From the NCBI GenBank assembly GCA_006227965.1, contig SBFL01000303.1, positions 1 through 11,724 on the forward strand: a DNA stretch of 11,724 bases, in the 5' to 3' direction. The notes beneath the pieces are model-generated. The model was not told the origin of the DNA. It worked only from the letters and a program-made list of their open reading frames with translations, and ran no database searches. This document shows positions 1-7,056 of this stretch, one piece after another (position 1 is the first letter of the stretch; every line of letters begins with the position of its first letter). The DNA comes from Bacteroidota bacterium (GTDB lineage Bacteria; Bacteroidota; Bacteroidia; Flavobacteriales; Flavobacteriaceae). The translations under genes were made by a program, and so were the position numbers.

Positions 1-956
1 TGAAGGAGGCGGCAGTCCTTCTCCCTAAGCCTTTCGATCTCCCCTTCGATGACTTCGGTCCGAACTGCGGAGGCAATTCGCCTGGGAGTCTTGGGAATTT
101 TGATGGTCCCGGGCAACTGGTCGATCAGTCGTTCCCGCTCATAGGGGTTCGCCAGGATATAGGTTTTCCTTCTGAGCAATTCCGTGAACTCCTCAAGGGT
201 TTCCTGTTCATGCTGCACCTGAACGGAAATAGGCTGTCCGATACGGACCTTGATATTCCGGTTGCGTTGTGTGAATAATTCCGATGGCAATTTTGCCGTC
301 CTGAAGATCTCATGGATACGCGATAACCGGTAAAACAGGTGACTGTTCCTGGCATGGAAATAAATGGGTACAACGGGAACCTCAGCCTTGCGGACCAGTT
401 TAAGGGCGGCTTCTTCCCAGGGTTTGTCCACAATCAGACGGCCATCCCGGGAGGTGGACACTTCCCCGGCAGGAAAGATCCCCAGAGGGTGTCCCTCCTG
501 TAAATGGGCCATCGCCTTTTTGAAGCCCATGATGGAGCTTTGCGCATCCTTTCGGTTCTCGAACGGGTTTACCGGGAGGATAAAAGGCTTCAGGGGGTCA
601 ATCCGCTGGAGCAGGAAATTGGCGATAATCTTGTAATCTGAACGCTTTTCCAAAAGGAGCTTAAGCAGTAAAACCCCGTCTATCCCCCCAAGGGGGTGAT
701 TACTTATTGTGATGTAAGGGCCTTCCTTGGGCAGGCGCCTGAAATCCTCTTCCGGGACCTCAAAGTCAATCTCGTAGTAATCAAGTACAGCATCCAGGAA
801 TTCGGACCCTGGCAGGTGCTTGTATTTATTGTAGACCCTGTTTATACTGTTCATGCGGGTCAGCCGCATCAGAACCCAACCTGCAAACGTACCCAAAGGT
901 CCATAACGGTCCAGCTGAATGGCCCGGGCAACTTCCTTGGCGGTGACTAAACTCAT
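1..956 (-). CDS. PlsC-like lysophospholipid acyltransferase, N-terminal part (probably OlsF-type aminolipid synthase); runs off left edge
   Basis: The reading frame starts at the ATG at 956 and stays open for 318 codons to the window edge, so the C-terminus is missing. It carries PlsC-type acyltransferase signatures. An NHPLGGIDG block at residues 86-94 holds the catalytic His87 and Asp93, separated by five residues rather than the usual four. An FPAGEVS block at about 161-167 stands where the EGT-type substrate motif lies, and PVVPIYFHA follows at about 194-202. Proteins with this NHPLGG signature in Bacteroidetes are often two-domain enzymes, with an N-terminal O-acyltransferase and a C-terminal GNAT-like N-acyltransferase. 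The OlsF family makes ornithine lipids in this way, and related enzymes make glycine lipids. That assignment is inference, because the second domain would lie outside the window. It would act at the inner membrane. It is the third gene of the operon, 52 bases after aspartate kinase. Confident on the superfamily, moderate on OlsF. Confidence 0.85.
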   Translation of the reverse strand, partial: MSLVTAKEVARAIQLDRYGPLGTFAGWVLMRLTRMNSINRVYNKYKHLPGSEFLDAVLDYYEIDFEVPEEDFRRLPKEGPYITISNHPLGGIDGVLLLKLLLEKRSDYKIIANFLLQRIDPLKPFILPVNPFENRKDAQSSIMGFKKAMAHLQEGHPLGIFPAGEVSTSRDGRLIVDKPWEEAALKLVRKAEVPVVPIYFHARNSHLFYRLSRIHEIFRTAKLPSELFTQRNRNIKVRIGQPISVQVQHEQETLEEFTELLRRKTYILANPYERERLIDQLPGTIKIPKTPRRIASAVRTEVIEGEIERLREKDCRLL

Positions 957-967
957 GGGTGGTCGGG

Positions 968-1008
968 TTCAGGAAGGATAAAGATATAAAAATGCCTTGG
1001 TGCCTGAA
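968..1008 (-). other. Intercistronic stem-loop between aspartate kinase and acyltransferase
   Basis: On the transcribed (minus) strand, TTCAGG immediately follows the aspartate kinase stop codon and pairs with CCTGAA at 968-973. An inner AAGG/CCTT pair (995-998 with 974-977) extends it to about ten base pairs with a four-base bulge (999-1002). The loop is about 17 bases and AT-rich. No T-tract follows the second arm, so it does not look like an intrinsic terminator. It may be an mRNA-stabilising or processing structure, or chance. A weak -7-like element (TATCTTTA, 979-986 on the minus strand) lies in the loop and second arm without a matching -33 box. Confidence 0.4.
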
Positions 1009-2259
1009 TTATTTTACCACAAGTTGTACGGTTTCCGCATTCCGCTGTTCGAGAAGAACCACTTTTCCATCCTGAAGAGAGGCAAGGGCCGCGTCATTGA
1101 AATGACGTATCGTATAAAGGGAAACCCCTTCCTGATGCATTACCTTATAGCGCCCCTTGAGGTGCTGCAACAGATCCGGAAGCCGGCCAAACCGGTTGTC
1201 AAAACAAACCGAAAAACTGATGGCAGAGTTCTGTATCAGGTCGACCTTCATTTTATGGTCGTGCAGGAGCTTGAAAAGCTCGCTTATGTTCTCCTCCACG
1301 ATAAAAGAGAAGTCGAGGGATGAAAGCTCCATCAGCACCTGGTTCTTCTTCAGTATAAAACAGGGGGTTTGCGGACGGATCCCCTTCCCTTTGCCCACAG
1401 TAGTGCCCGGGTCTGAGGGGTTCAGAAAGGATTTTACCTTAAGGGGGATCTCCTTGCGCTGCAGGGGCTGAAGGGTCTTGGGGTGTATCACGGTTGCGCC
1501 GTAGAACGCCAGTTCGATCGCCTCCCGGTACGAAATCTGGTCCAGCAACCGGGTTTCCTCAAAATAGCGGGGGTCTGCGTTGAGGACCCCGGGAACATCC
1601 TTCCAGATGGTCACCGATTCTGCGTTGAGGCAATAGGCGATGATGGCTGCCGTGTAGTCCGAACCCTCCCGCCCCAGGGTGGTGGTAAAATTGTTGTCGT
1701 CACTGCCGAGGAATCCCTGAGTGACAAAAAGCTCCGACCGACCTAAAAGCCCTGATACGGCCTGCTGGGTTTTTTCCCAGATTACCTTTACGTCCCTGTA
1801 ATTGGAATCCGTCTTAATGTAATCCCGGATATCCAGCCAGGTATTCCGGATGCCCGAATCGTTCAGATAGGCACTTACTATGACCGTTGAAAGCAACTCC
1901 CCGTATCCGACCACCTGGTCATAGACGAAATTGTATTTGGGCGATTTGTTCCATGCTAGAAAGCCTCTGACCTCCTCAAACAGGGAACCGACCCTTTCAT
2001 ATACCGGATGACCTCCGGCCGGGAAAAGCTCCTGCAGGACATCCAGATGAAACGACTGCATCGCCTCCATCGCCCGGGGCAACGAGGATTTGTCCTTGAA
2101 ATAGGCGTCGACCACCGCTTCCATGGCATTGGTGGTCTTACCCATGGCAGAAACGACCAGAAATGTCTTTTCAGTACCTGTCTCCTCCAGTACACGGAGC
2201 AGGTTCCGTACCCCTTCGGCATCCTTTACCGAGGCCCCTCCGAACTTAAATATTCTCAT
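1009..2259 (-). CDS. Aspartate kinase, monofunctional (EC 2.7.2.4)
   Basis: This 416-residue enzyme phosphorylates L-aspartate, the first step towards lysine, diaminopimelate, threonine and methionine. The amino-acid kinase domain fills roughly residues 1-295: KFGGAS at 5-10 (phosphate and aspartate binding), GYGELLS at 118-124, TTTLGREGSD at 192-201, and VTIWKDVPGVLNADPR at 216-231, the nucleotide-binding block. The remaining 120 or so residues match the position of the ACT-type regulatory region. That is shorter than the roughly 155 residues of E. coli LysC, so feedback behaviour cannot be read from it. The usual GRGGSD reads GREGSD here (Glu198). No homoserine dehydrogenase domain is fused. 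The ATG at 2259 overlaps the end of the GNAT gene by 14 bases, which implies co-transcription and probably translational coupling. It is of lysC type, but I do not assign a paralogue name. Confidence 0.95.
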   Translation of the reverse strand: MRIFKFGGASVKDAEGVRNLLRVLEETGTEKTFLVVSAMGKTTNAMEAVVDAYFKDKSSLPRAMEAMQSFHLDVLQELFPAGGHPVYERVGSLFEEVRGFLAWNKSPKYNFVYDQVVGYGELLSTVIVSAYLNDSGIRNTWLDIRDYIKTDSNYRDVKVIWEKTQQAVSGLLGRSELFVTQGFLGSDDNNFTTTLGREGSDYTAAIIAYCLNAESVTIWKDVPGVLNADPRYFEETRLLDQISYREAIELAFYGATVIHPKTLQPLQRKEIPLKVKSFLNPSDPGTTVGKGKGIRPQTPCFILKKNQVLMELSSLDFSFIVEENISELFKLLHDHKMKVDLIQNSAISFSVCFDNRFGRLPDLLQHLKGRYKVMHQEGVSLYTIRHFNDAALASLQDGKVVLLEQRNAETVQLVVK

Positions 2260-2737
2260 AGCGTTCCAAATAGGTTTCTATGCCCCGGGCATCCAGTTGC
2301 ACCACGTCCCAGTCCCGAAGCACCCTGGCACCTCTCCCCTCGTAAAAGTCGATGGCCGGGTCATTCCAGTCCAGTACTTCCCAGCTTACCCTGCGGGCAC
2401 CTTCCTCCTTGGCGTACCGGATCACGGCTGTAAGCAGTGCACTGCCCAGTCCCTGCCCCCGGGCCGCTTCCGTCACGATCAGATCTTCCAGATGAATTAC
2501 AAGCCCCTTCCAGGTGGAATACCGCGGATAACAGAGGGCCATCCCCTTTACGCGGCCATTTGCAACCGCAACAAAACATTTGAACCGGGGCATCTGGCCA
2601 AAACCGTCGCGCAACAGGTCTTCCCCTGTCAGCTCCACAGCATGCGGTTCCCTTTCAAAAATAGCCAGCTCCCGGATCAATTCCAGAACCTCCTGCATAT
2701 CTTCCGGCCTGGCAGGTCTTATTTCGAGTTTATTCAT
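2246..2737 (-). CDS. GNAT N-acetyltransferase, diamine/thialysine (SSAT-like) type
   Basis: This 163-residue single-domain GNAT protein has the acetyl-CoA pyrophosphate-binding loop RGQGLG at 93-98. Its pattern closely follows the spermidine/spermine (SAT1/SAT2) acetyltransferase family: IRELAIFE near 21-28, DGFG at 44-47, YSTWKG near 73-78, HLEDLIV at 82-88, and DWNDPAIDFY at 123-132 with the conserved FY pair. Family members acetylate polyamines or thialysine-like side-chain amines in the cytosol with acetyl-CoA. The substrate here cannot be read from sequence. It is the first gene of the leftward operon and its 3' end overlaps the aspartate kinase start, so a link to lysine-type amines is possible but speculative. 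The ATG at 2737 is the only start that keeps the beta-1 strand (KLEIRPARPED). A weak -7-like element sits just upstream (2744-2751). Confidence 0.88.
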   Translation of the reverse strand: MNKLEIRPARPEDMQEVLELIRELAIFEREPHAVELTGEDLLRDGFGQMPRFKCFVAVANGRVKGMALCYPRYSTWKGLVIHLEDLIVTEAARGQGLGSALLTAVIRYAKEEGARRVSWEVLDWNDPAIDFYEGRGARVLRDWDVVQLDARGIETYLERYENI

Positions 2738-2790
2738 TTGTTACAAATAAAACAATTAGTTATAGGACTAAGAAACGCTTGGCGGGCGAA

Positions 2791-2818
2791 ATCGTTTTAG
2801 TTTCACAAATTAAACGAT
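2791..2818. repeat. Inverted repeat ATCGTTT-N14-AAACGAT upstream of fbp, candidate operator
   Basis: Perfect seven-base arms at 2791-2797 and 2812-2818 are separated by 14 bases, giving a start-to-start spacing of 21 bases, about two helical turns. That geometry suits a dimeric regulator binding one face of the DNA. The right arm overlaps the possible fbp -7 element. It lies in the 112-base divergent spacer between the GNAT operon and fbp and could serve either side. The arms are directly visible; the operator role is inference. Confidence 0.35.
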
Positions 2819-2823
2819 ATTTG
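2816..2823 (+). promoter_or_regulatory. Possible fbp -7 promoter element
   Basis: GATATTTG matches the Bacteroidetes -7 consensus TAnnTTTG at five of six fixed positions (first T is G). Transcription would begin near 2828-2831, about 20 bases before the ATG at 2850. No TTG is found at the expected -33 position, so support is modest. If real, the element includes the G of the alternative GTG at 2823 and argues against that start. Confidence 0.3.
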
Positions 2824-2849
2824 TGGGTATCAATACGCAACCTGTCCCA

Positions 2850-3857
2850 ATGCAGCGAAAAACCAAGACCCTGGGGGAATTTATCATTGAGAACCAGGCC
2901 GAATTCAAATACTCGTCCGGAGAACTTTCCAAACTTATAAATGCCATACGCCTTGCCGCCAAAGTAGTCAACCACGAAGTCAATAAAGCCGGGCTAGTGG
3001 ATATCTTAGGGGCGGCAGGGGATACAAACGTTCAGGGGGAAAACCAGCAAAAGCTAGATGTGCTGGCCAACGAAAAGTTTATCCAAACCCTAAAAAACAG
3101 GGAAATCGTGTGTGGGATTGCCTCAGAGGAAGAGGATGACTTCATCAGCATCAACAGCCAGGACAAACAACACCAGAACAAATACGTGGTGCTCATAGAT
3201 CCGCTGGACGGGTCTTCGAACATCGATGTAAATGTTTCGGTGGGGACCATTTTCTCCATTTACCGGAGGGTTACGGACATCGGGAGCCCGGTGACCCTGG
3301 AAGATTTTCTGCAGCCCGGAATCCGCCAGGTTGCTGCCGGATACATTATCTACGGTACCTCCACCATGCTGGTATATACCACAGGTCATGGGGTAAACGG
3401 GTTCACTCTTAACCCTGCCATTGGGACCTTCTACCTGTCCCACCCGGATATGAAATTCCCTGAAACGGGTAAAATTTACTCCATCAACGAGGGGAATTAC
3501 ATCCACTTTCCCCAGGGGGTTAAGGACTATATCAAATACTGCCAGATGGAAGAAGGGGACCGGCCTTATACCTCAAGGTATATCGGTTCCCTGGTCTCGG
3601 ATGTTCACAGGAACATGATAAAGGGAGGGATCTATATCTACCCCAAGAGCAGCCTGAATTCGGATGGAAAGCTCAGACTGCTATACGAATGCAATCCTAT
3701 GGCATTCCTCGCCGAACAGGCGGGGGGCAAAGCTTCGGACGGATATGGAAGGATCATGGAGATCCACCCGACGGAACTACATCAACGGGTGCCTTTCTTC
3801 TGCGGAAGCCCAAAAATGGTGGAACAGGCTGAATCCTTTATGGCCAAATACGCCTGA
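2850..3857 (+). CDS. fbp: Fructose-1,6-bisphosphatase, class I (EC 3.1.3.11)
   Basis: This cytosolic gluconeogenic enzyme hydrolyses fructose-1,6-bisphosphate to fructose-6-phosphate. The 335-residue length is normal for class I. From the ATG at 2850 the protein opens [14 protein letters not shown], close to the usual start of the family. The upstream in-frame GTG at 2823 would add nine residues that do not resemble the family. Visible motifs are SEEEDDFI at 92-99 and the metal-binding signature DPLDGSSN at 117-124. [12 protein letters not shown] (about 243-254) and YPKSS form the phosphate and sugar pocket, and LLYECNP (about 277-283, with the metal-ligand Glu280) precedes [11 protein letters not shown]. 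All the key residues I can check are present. It is divergent from the GNAT operon and convergent with the TerB-like gene; its TGA directly abuts that gene's stop. Any allosteric control cannot be read here. Confidence 0.96.
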   Translation: MQRKTKTLGEFIIENQAEFKYSSGELSKLINAIRLAAKVVNHEVNKAGLVDILGAAGDTNVQGENQQKLDVLANEKFIQTLKNREIVCGIASEEEDDFISINSQDKQHQNKYVVLIDPLDGSSNIDVNVSVGTIFSIYRRVTDIGSPVTLEDFLQPGIRQVAAGYIIYGTSTMLVYTTGHGVNGFTLNPAIGTFYLSHPDMKFPETGKIYSINEGNYIHFPQGVKDYIKYCQMEEGDRPYTSRYIGSLVSDVHRNMIKGGIYIYPKSSLNSDGKLRLLYECNPMAFLAEQAGGKASDGYGRIMEIHPTELHQRVPFFCGSPKMVEQAESFMAKYA

Positions 3858-4280
3858 TTACTTTTTCATAAGGTACATGTAGTCGTCCAGGTCGATCTTC
3901 CCGGAAAATATCTTCACGGACTTTTCAACTACCTGTTTGGCCTTCGAAGGGGAAAACCCAAGGGCAATTGCGTAGGTTTCCACCATATGTAACTGTGCCT
4001 CTGCCATATCGAGGTCTGAAATGATTACACGGAAGAAATCAAAAAGACGCTCCATACGTTCCTCATGGGTCAGGGGAGATTCAATAGGGTATTTATTCTC
4101 CTTCTTCATAACCTCCTTGTACTCCGCATCCGTTATTCCCAGCTTACCGGCAAAATAGTCCAGGATCTTCTTTTCCTCCTTGGTAAGGACGCCGTCCAGG
4201 TTGGCGAGGGTGGCCATGGCGGCAAAATGAGCCAGATTACTGCGCCCCTCCCCATGCTTATACAAATCAATTATTGGCAT
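3858..4280 (-). CDS. TerB-like (tellurite resistance TerB superfamily) protein
   Basis: This 140-residue, probably all-helical cytosolic protein has no signal peptide or membrane segment. The opening MPIIDLYKHGEGRSNLAHFA, the acidic LDGVLTKEE at about 28-36, and the KYPIESPLTHEERMERLFDFF stretch starting near residue 63 fit the TerB/DUF533-like family of small acidic helical proteins. A second acidic segment (ISDLDMAEAQLHMVE, 87-101) followed by ALGFSPSKA resembles the first, consistent with a repeated helical unit. The function of stand-alone TerB-like proteins is unclear. The family name comes from tellurite-resistance operons, but no other ter gene is present, so tellurite resistance should not be assumed. 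The gene faces fbp tail to tail with zero intergenic bases and is divergent from the exonuclease. Confident on family, not on role. Confidence 0.8.
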   Translation of the reverse strand: MPIIDLYKHGEGRSNLAHFAAMATLANLDGVLTKEEKKILDYFAGKLGITDAEYKEVMKKENKYPIESPLTHEERMERLFDFFRVIISDLDMAEAQLHMVETYAIALGFSPSKAKQVVEKSVKIFSGKIDLDDYMYLMKK

Positions 4281-4423
4281 GTGCGTAATTTTATGCTGTA
4301 AATATACCGTTTTTAGCGGCTGAAACCAGAGGCAAAATCCCTTTTCTAAGGTCGGTCAGGTGGTGTGTAGGCATCCGGCACCTCAATCCGCGAAAGCAGA
4401 ATATTCCGTAACTTCCGCCTGCT
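4281..4423. promoter_or_regulatory. Divergent intergenic region between the TerB-like gene and the repair operon
   Basis: This 143-base spacer must hold promoters for both directions. Towards TerB, the minus strand carries TATATTTA (4299-4306), a one-mismatch fit to TAnnTTTG about 19 bases before the ATG, but without an obvious -33 TTG. Towards the exonuclease I find no convincing -7 box. A perfect eight-base palindrome GAATATTC (4399-4406) lies about 18 bases upstream of the exonuclease ATG and could be a regulator site or chance. I do not recognise a damage-response operator. Confidence 0.3.
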
Positions 4424-5449
4424 ATGAAAAGGCCTTTGCTAGAATTCACTGATAAGGGGATTTACTGCGCCCCGGCAGATGTATATCTGGACCCCTGGAA
4501 ACCAGTGAAAAAGGCGCTTATCTCCCACGGACATTCAGATCACAGCCGATGGGGCCACGGCAGGTACATTACTCATAAACAGAATGTTCCCATCATAAGA
4601 CACCGCCTGGGGGAAATTGAAGTCACCGGCGTGGACTGGACGGAACCCGTACATATTGCAGGGGTCAAATTCAGCTTTCACCCGGCCGGGCATATCGTCG
4701 GATCTTCCCAGATCCGTGTGGAATACCGGGGGGAGGTCTGGGTTTTTTCGGGGGATTACAAATCCGAGGACGACGGCCTGGCAACCCCTTATGAGCCCGT
4801 CCGCTGCCATACCTTCATCACCGAATGCACTTTTGGCCTTCCCGCCTTTTCCTGGCGCCCCCAGAAGGAGGTAATAGACCAGATCAATACCTGGTGGGCC
4901 GGGGCACGGGCCGAAGGAAGGACCGCTGTCCTATTTGCCTATTCCCTGGGCAAGGCCCAGCGTCTTTTATCACTTTTGGATACCTCCATTGGGGAAATCT
5001 ATACCCACGGGGCCATCGAGAACATGAATGAGGTCCTTCGGGAAGTGGCTCCACTTCCTCCCACCAGGAGGATTACCCGGGAAACCCAAAAAAAGGAATT
5101 AACAGGGAACCTGGTCATGGCACCCCCCAGTGCCCATGGCAGTCCCTGGATCCGGAAAATGGTGCCTTACGAGACAGCCGCGGCCAGCGGCTGGATGGCC
5201 TTCCGCGGAGCGCGGAGGAGGCGGGCGGTCGACCGGGGGTTCGTCCTCAGCGATCACTGCGACTGGGAGGGATTGCTGAAGAGCATCCGGGCCACGGGGG
5301 CTGAGCGGGTGATCTGTACCCATGGGTACTCTGAAATTTTTGCCCGCTATCTTCAGGAACAGGGATACGACGCCCGAACCGAATCGACCCAGTACGAGGG
5401 GGAAATGGCAGAAATGAAATCAGATGAACCAGAAGAGGAAGCATCGTGA
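4424..5449 (+). CDS. Ligase-associated DNA exonuclease, metallo-beta-lactamase/beta-CASP-like fold
   Basis: This 341-residue protein belongs to the exonuclease family found with bacterial ATP-dependent ligases (TIGR04122 type, named from memory). The metal site is visible. HGHSDH at 35-40 is the HxHxDH motif, HPAGHIVGS at 86-94 supplies the next His, and FSGDYKSE (Asp111) the bridging Asp. ECTFGLPAF follows at 134-142 and YSLGKAQRLL at 173-182. LSDHCDW at 275-281 and THGY at 299-302 form the C-terminal half of the site, as in CPSF73/SNM1-like nucleases. A Pseudomonas putida homologue is reported as a manganese-dependent DNA nuclease. The acidic tail (DEPEEEA) is likely disordered. It is the first gene of the cassette, and its TGA overlaps the ligase GTG by four bases. 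A seven-A run lies at 5088-5094. Confident assignment. Confidence 0.93.
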   Translation: MKRPLLEFTDKGIYCAPADVYLDPWKPVKKALISHGHSDHSRWGHGRYITHKQNVPIIRHRLGEIEVTGVDWTEPVHIAGVKFSFHPAGHIVGSSQIRVEYRGEVWVFSGDYKSEDDGLATPYEPVRCHTFITECTFGLPAFSWRPQKEVIDQINTWWAGARAEGRTAVLFAYSLGKAQRLLSLLDTSIGEIYTHGAIENMNEVLREVAPLPPTRRITRETQKKELTGNLVMAPPSAHGSPWIRKMVPYETAAASGWMAFRGARRRRAVDRGFVLSDHCDWEGLLKSIRATGAERVICTHGYSEIFARYLQEQGYDARTESTQYEGEMAEMKSDEPEEEAS

Positions 5450-7056
5450 AGGACTTCGCCCATTTGATCCAAACCCTGGACAGCACCAATAAGACCAATA
5501 CAAAAGTGGCTGCCCTGGCGGATTATTTCCGGAATGCATCCGGGCCGGACAGGGTGTGGACCATCGCTATCCTGTCACACAGGAGGCCCCCGAGAGCGGT
5601 TAACACAAGGCTGCTCCGCCAGTGGGCCTCAGAACTGGCGGGTATCCCGTTATGGCTGTTCGAAGAAAGTTATCATATCGTTGGAGACCTGGCTGAAACC
5701 ATTGCCCTGGTGGTGCCGTATCAGGGAAGCTCCCAAACAGAGCTGCCCTCGCTCTCAGATTATCTTCAGGACCTGATTGTGCTAAAGGCCACATCCGAGG
5801 AGGAAAAAAAACAGTATTTGATGCGTAACTGGCCACGCCTGGATTACTACGAGCGCTTCGTGTTCACCAAATTCTTCACCGGGGGTTTCCGGATAGGGAT
5901 CAGCCAAAAGCTAATGACCCGGGCTCTCTCCCTGGCCACCGGAATCGAAGATGACACCCTGGCCTACCGGCTGATGGGAAATTGGGATCCTTCGCAGGTT
6001 TCGTATCAGGAGCTCGTGCTGGAACCCCAGCAGGAAGAACAACTCTCCAAACCCTATCCGTTCTTCCTTGCTTATGCCCTGGAAGATCAGCCAGGGCAAC
6101 TGGGAGACCCCGGAGCGTGGCTGATGGAACACAAATGGGATGGCATCAGGGCACAATTGATCATCCGCAATGGCAACCTTTTCGTCTGGAGCCGGGGAGA
6201 GGAACTAATCACCCACAGCTACCCCGAATTCAGCCTCCTTGCAGATCACCTCCCGGACGGCACGGTAATCGACGGGGAAATCTTACCTTATCCGAAGGAA
6301 ACTGTAGGCAGCTTTAACGACCTGCAGAAAAGGCTTGGAAGAAAAAAGGTGAGCAAGGCGCTGCTAAAAAAGATACCGGTCATCCTCAGGGCATATGACC
6401 TTCTGGAATGGGAGGGCGAGGATATACGGCAAAGACCTTTTGACTACCGCAACGGGTTGCTCAGGAATCTCGTGATGCCCCTGGCCGAAGATCCCGGAAT
6501 ACCCCTGGACATTTCATCTCCCATGGAAATACCGGACTGGGAAGCCGCGGAAAAAGAGCGGGGCCGCTCCCGCGAGTACCGCTCTGAAGGCCTGATGCTT
6601 AAAAGGAAAGATGCCCCCTACCGGGTCGGACGTAAAAAAGGGGACTGGTGGAAATGGAAAGTAGCGCCCCTCACCGTGGATGCCGTTCTGACCTATGCGA
6701 TGAGGGGTCACGGAAGGCGCAGCAACCTTTTTACAGACTACACTTTCGCTCTCTGGGATGAGAAAGAAGACGGCGAAAAGGAACTCGTCACATTTGCCAA
6801 GGCCTACTCCGGCCTTACGGATGCGGAGTTCAGGAAGTTGGACGCCTGGATAAAGAAAAACACCCTGGAACGCTTTGGGCCGGTACGGTCCGTGAAACCC
6901 TATCACGTCTTTGAAATAGCCTTCGAGGGGATCGCCCATTCCAGGAGGCACAAGAGCGGGGTGGCAACGCGTTTCCCCCGGATACTCCGATGGAGGCAGG
7001 ATAAAACCCCTGAGCAAGCCGATACCCTCTCCACAGTTAAAAACCTGATCCCGTGA
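5446..7056 (+). CDS. ATP-dependent DNA ligase, ligase-associated cassette type (PP_1105 family)
   Basis: This 536-residue enzyme seals nicks in DNA through an AMP-lysine intermediate. An N-terminal DNA-binding domain (about 1-200) is followed by the nucleotidyltransferase domain. There, motif I EHKWDGIR at 228-235 carries the adenylated Lys230, DGEIL at 276-280 is motif III with Glu278, EGLMLKR at 381-387 is motif IV, and WWKWKV at 401-406 is motif V. The C-terminal OB-fold includes HVFEIAFEGIAHS (about 487-499) and ends at RFPRILRW (509-516). There is no polymerase or phosphoesterase domain, so it is not a LigD end-joining ligase. It is probably an accessory to the replicative NAD-dependent ligase. 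Translation starts at GTG 5446 inside the GTGA overlap with the exonuclease stop, and its TGA overlaps the helicase GTG in the same way. An eight-A run lies at 5804-5811. Confidence 0.95.
   Translation: MKDFAHLIQTLDSTNKTNTKVAALADYFRNASGPDRVWTIAILSHRRPPRAVNTRLLRQWASELAGIPLWLFEESYHIVGDLAETIALVVPYQGSSQTELPSLSDYLQDLIVLKATSEEEKKQYLMRNWPRLDYYERFVFTKFFTGGFRIGISQKLMTRALSLATGIEDDTLAYRLMGNWDPSQVSYQELVLEPQQEEQLSKPYPFFLAYALEDQPGQLGDPGAWLMEHKWDGIRAQLIIRNGNLFVWSRGEELITHSYPEFSLLADHLPDGTVIDGEILPYPKETVGSFNDLQKRLGRKKVSKALLKKIPVILRAYDLLEWEGEDIRQRPFDYRNGLLRNLVMPLAEDPGIPLDISSPMEIPDWEAAEKERGRSREYRSEGLMLKRKDAPYRVGRKKGDWWKWKVAPLTVDAVLTYAMRGHGRRSNLFTDYTFALWDEKEDGEKELVTFAKAYSGLTDAEFRKLDAWIKKNTLERFGPVRSVKPYHVFEIAFEGIAHSRRHKSGVATRFPRILRWRQDKTPEQADTLSTVKNLIP

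Noticed and set aside
2123..2800. Open frame of 225 codons on the plus strand across aspartate kinase, GNAT and the spacer
   Set aside because: Antisense to two clear genes; proline- and histidine-rich shadow composition with no family resemblance.
2823..2849. GTG at 2823 as fbp start, adding nine residues
   Set aside because: The extension does not resemble family N-termini and the GTG overlaps a possible -7 element; ATG 2850 preferred.
3858..4280. Tellurite resistance island
   Set aside because: A single TerB-like gene with no TerA, TerC, TerD or TerZ neighbour does not support that function.
6514..7017. Open frame of 167 codons on the minus strand inside the ligase gene
   Set aside because: Antisense to the ligase OB-fold region, low-complexity composition, no recognisable motif.
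5446..7056. LigD/Ku non-homologous end-joining locus
   Set aside because: The ligase lacks polymerase and phosphoesterase domains and no Ku gene is present in the window.
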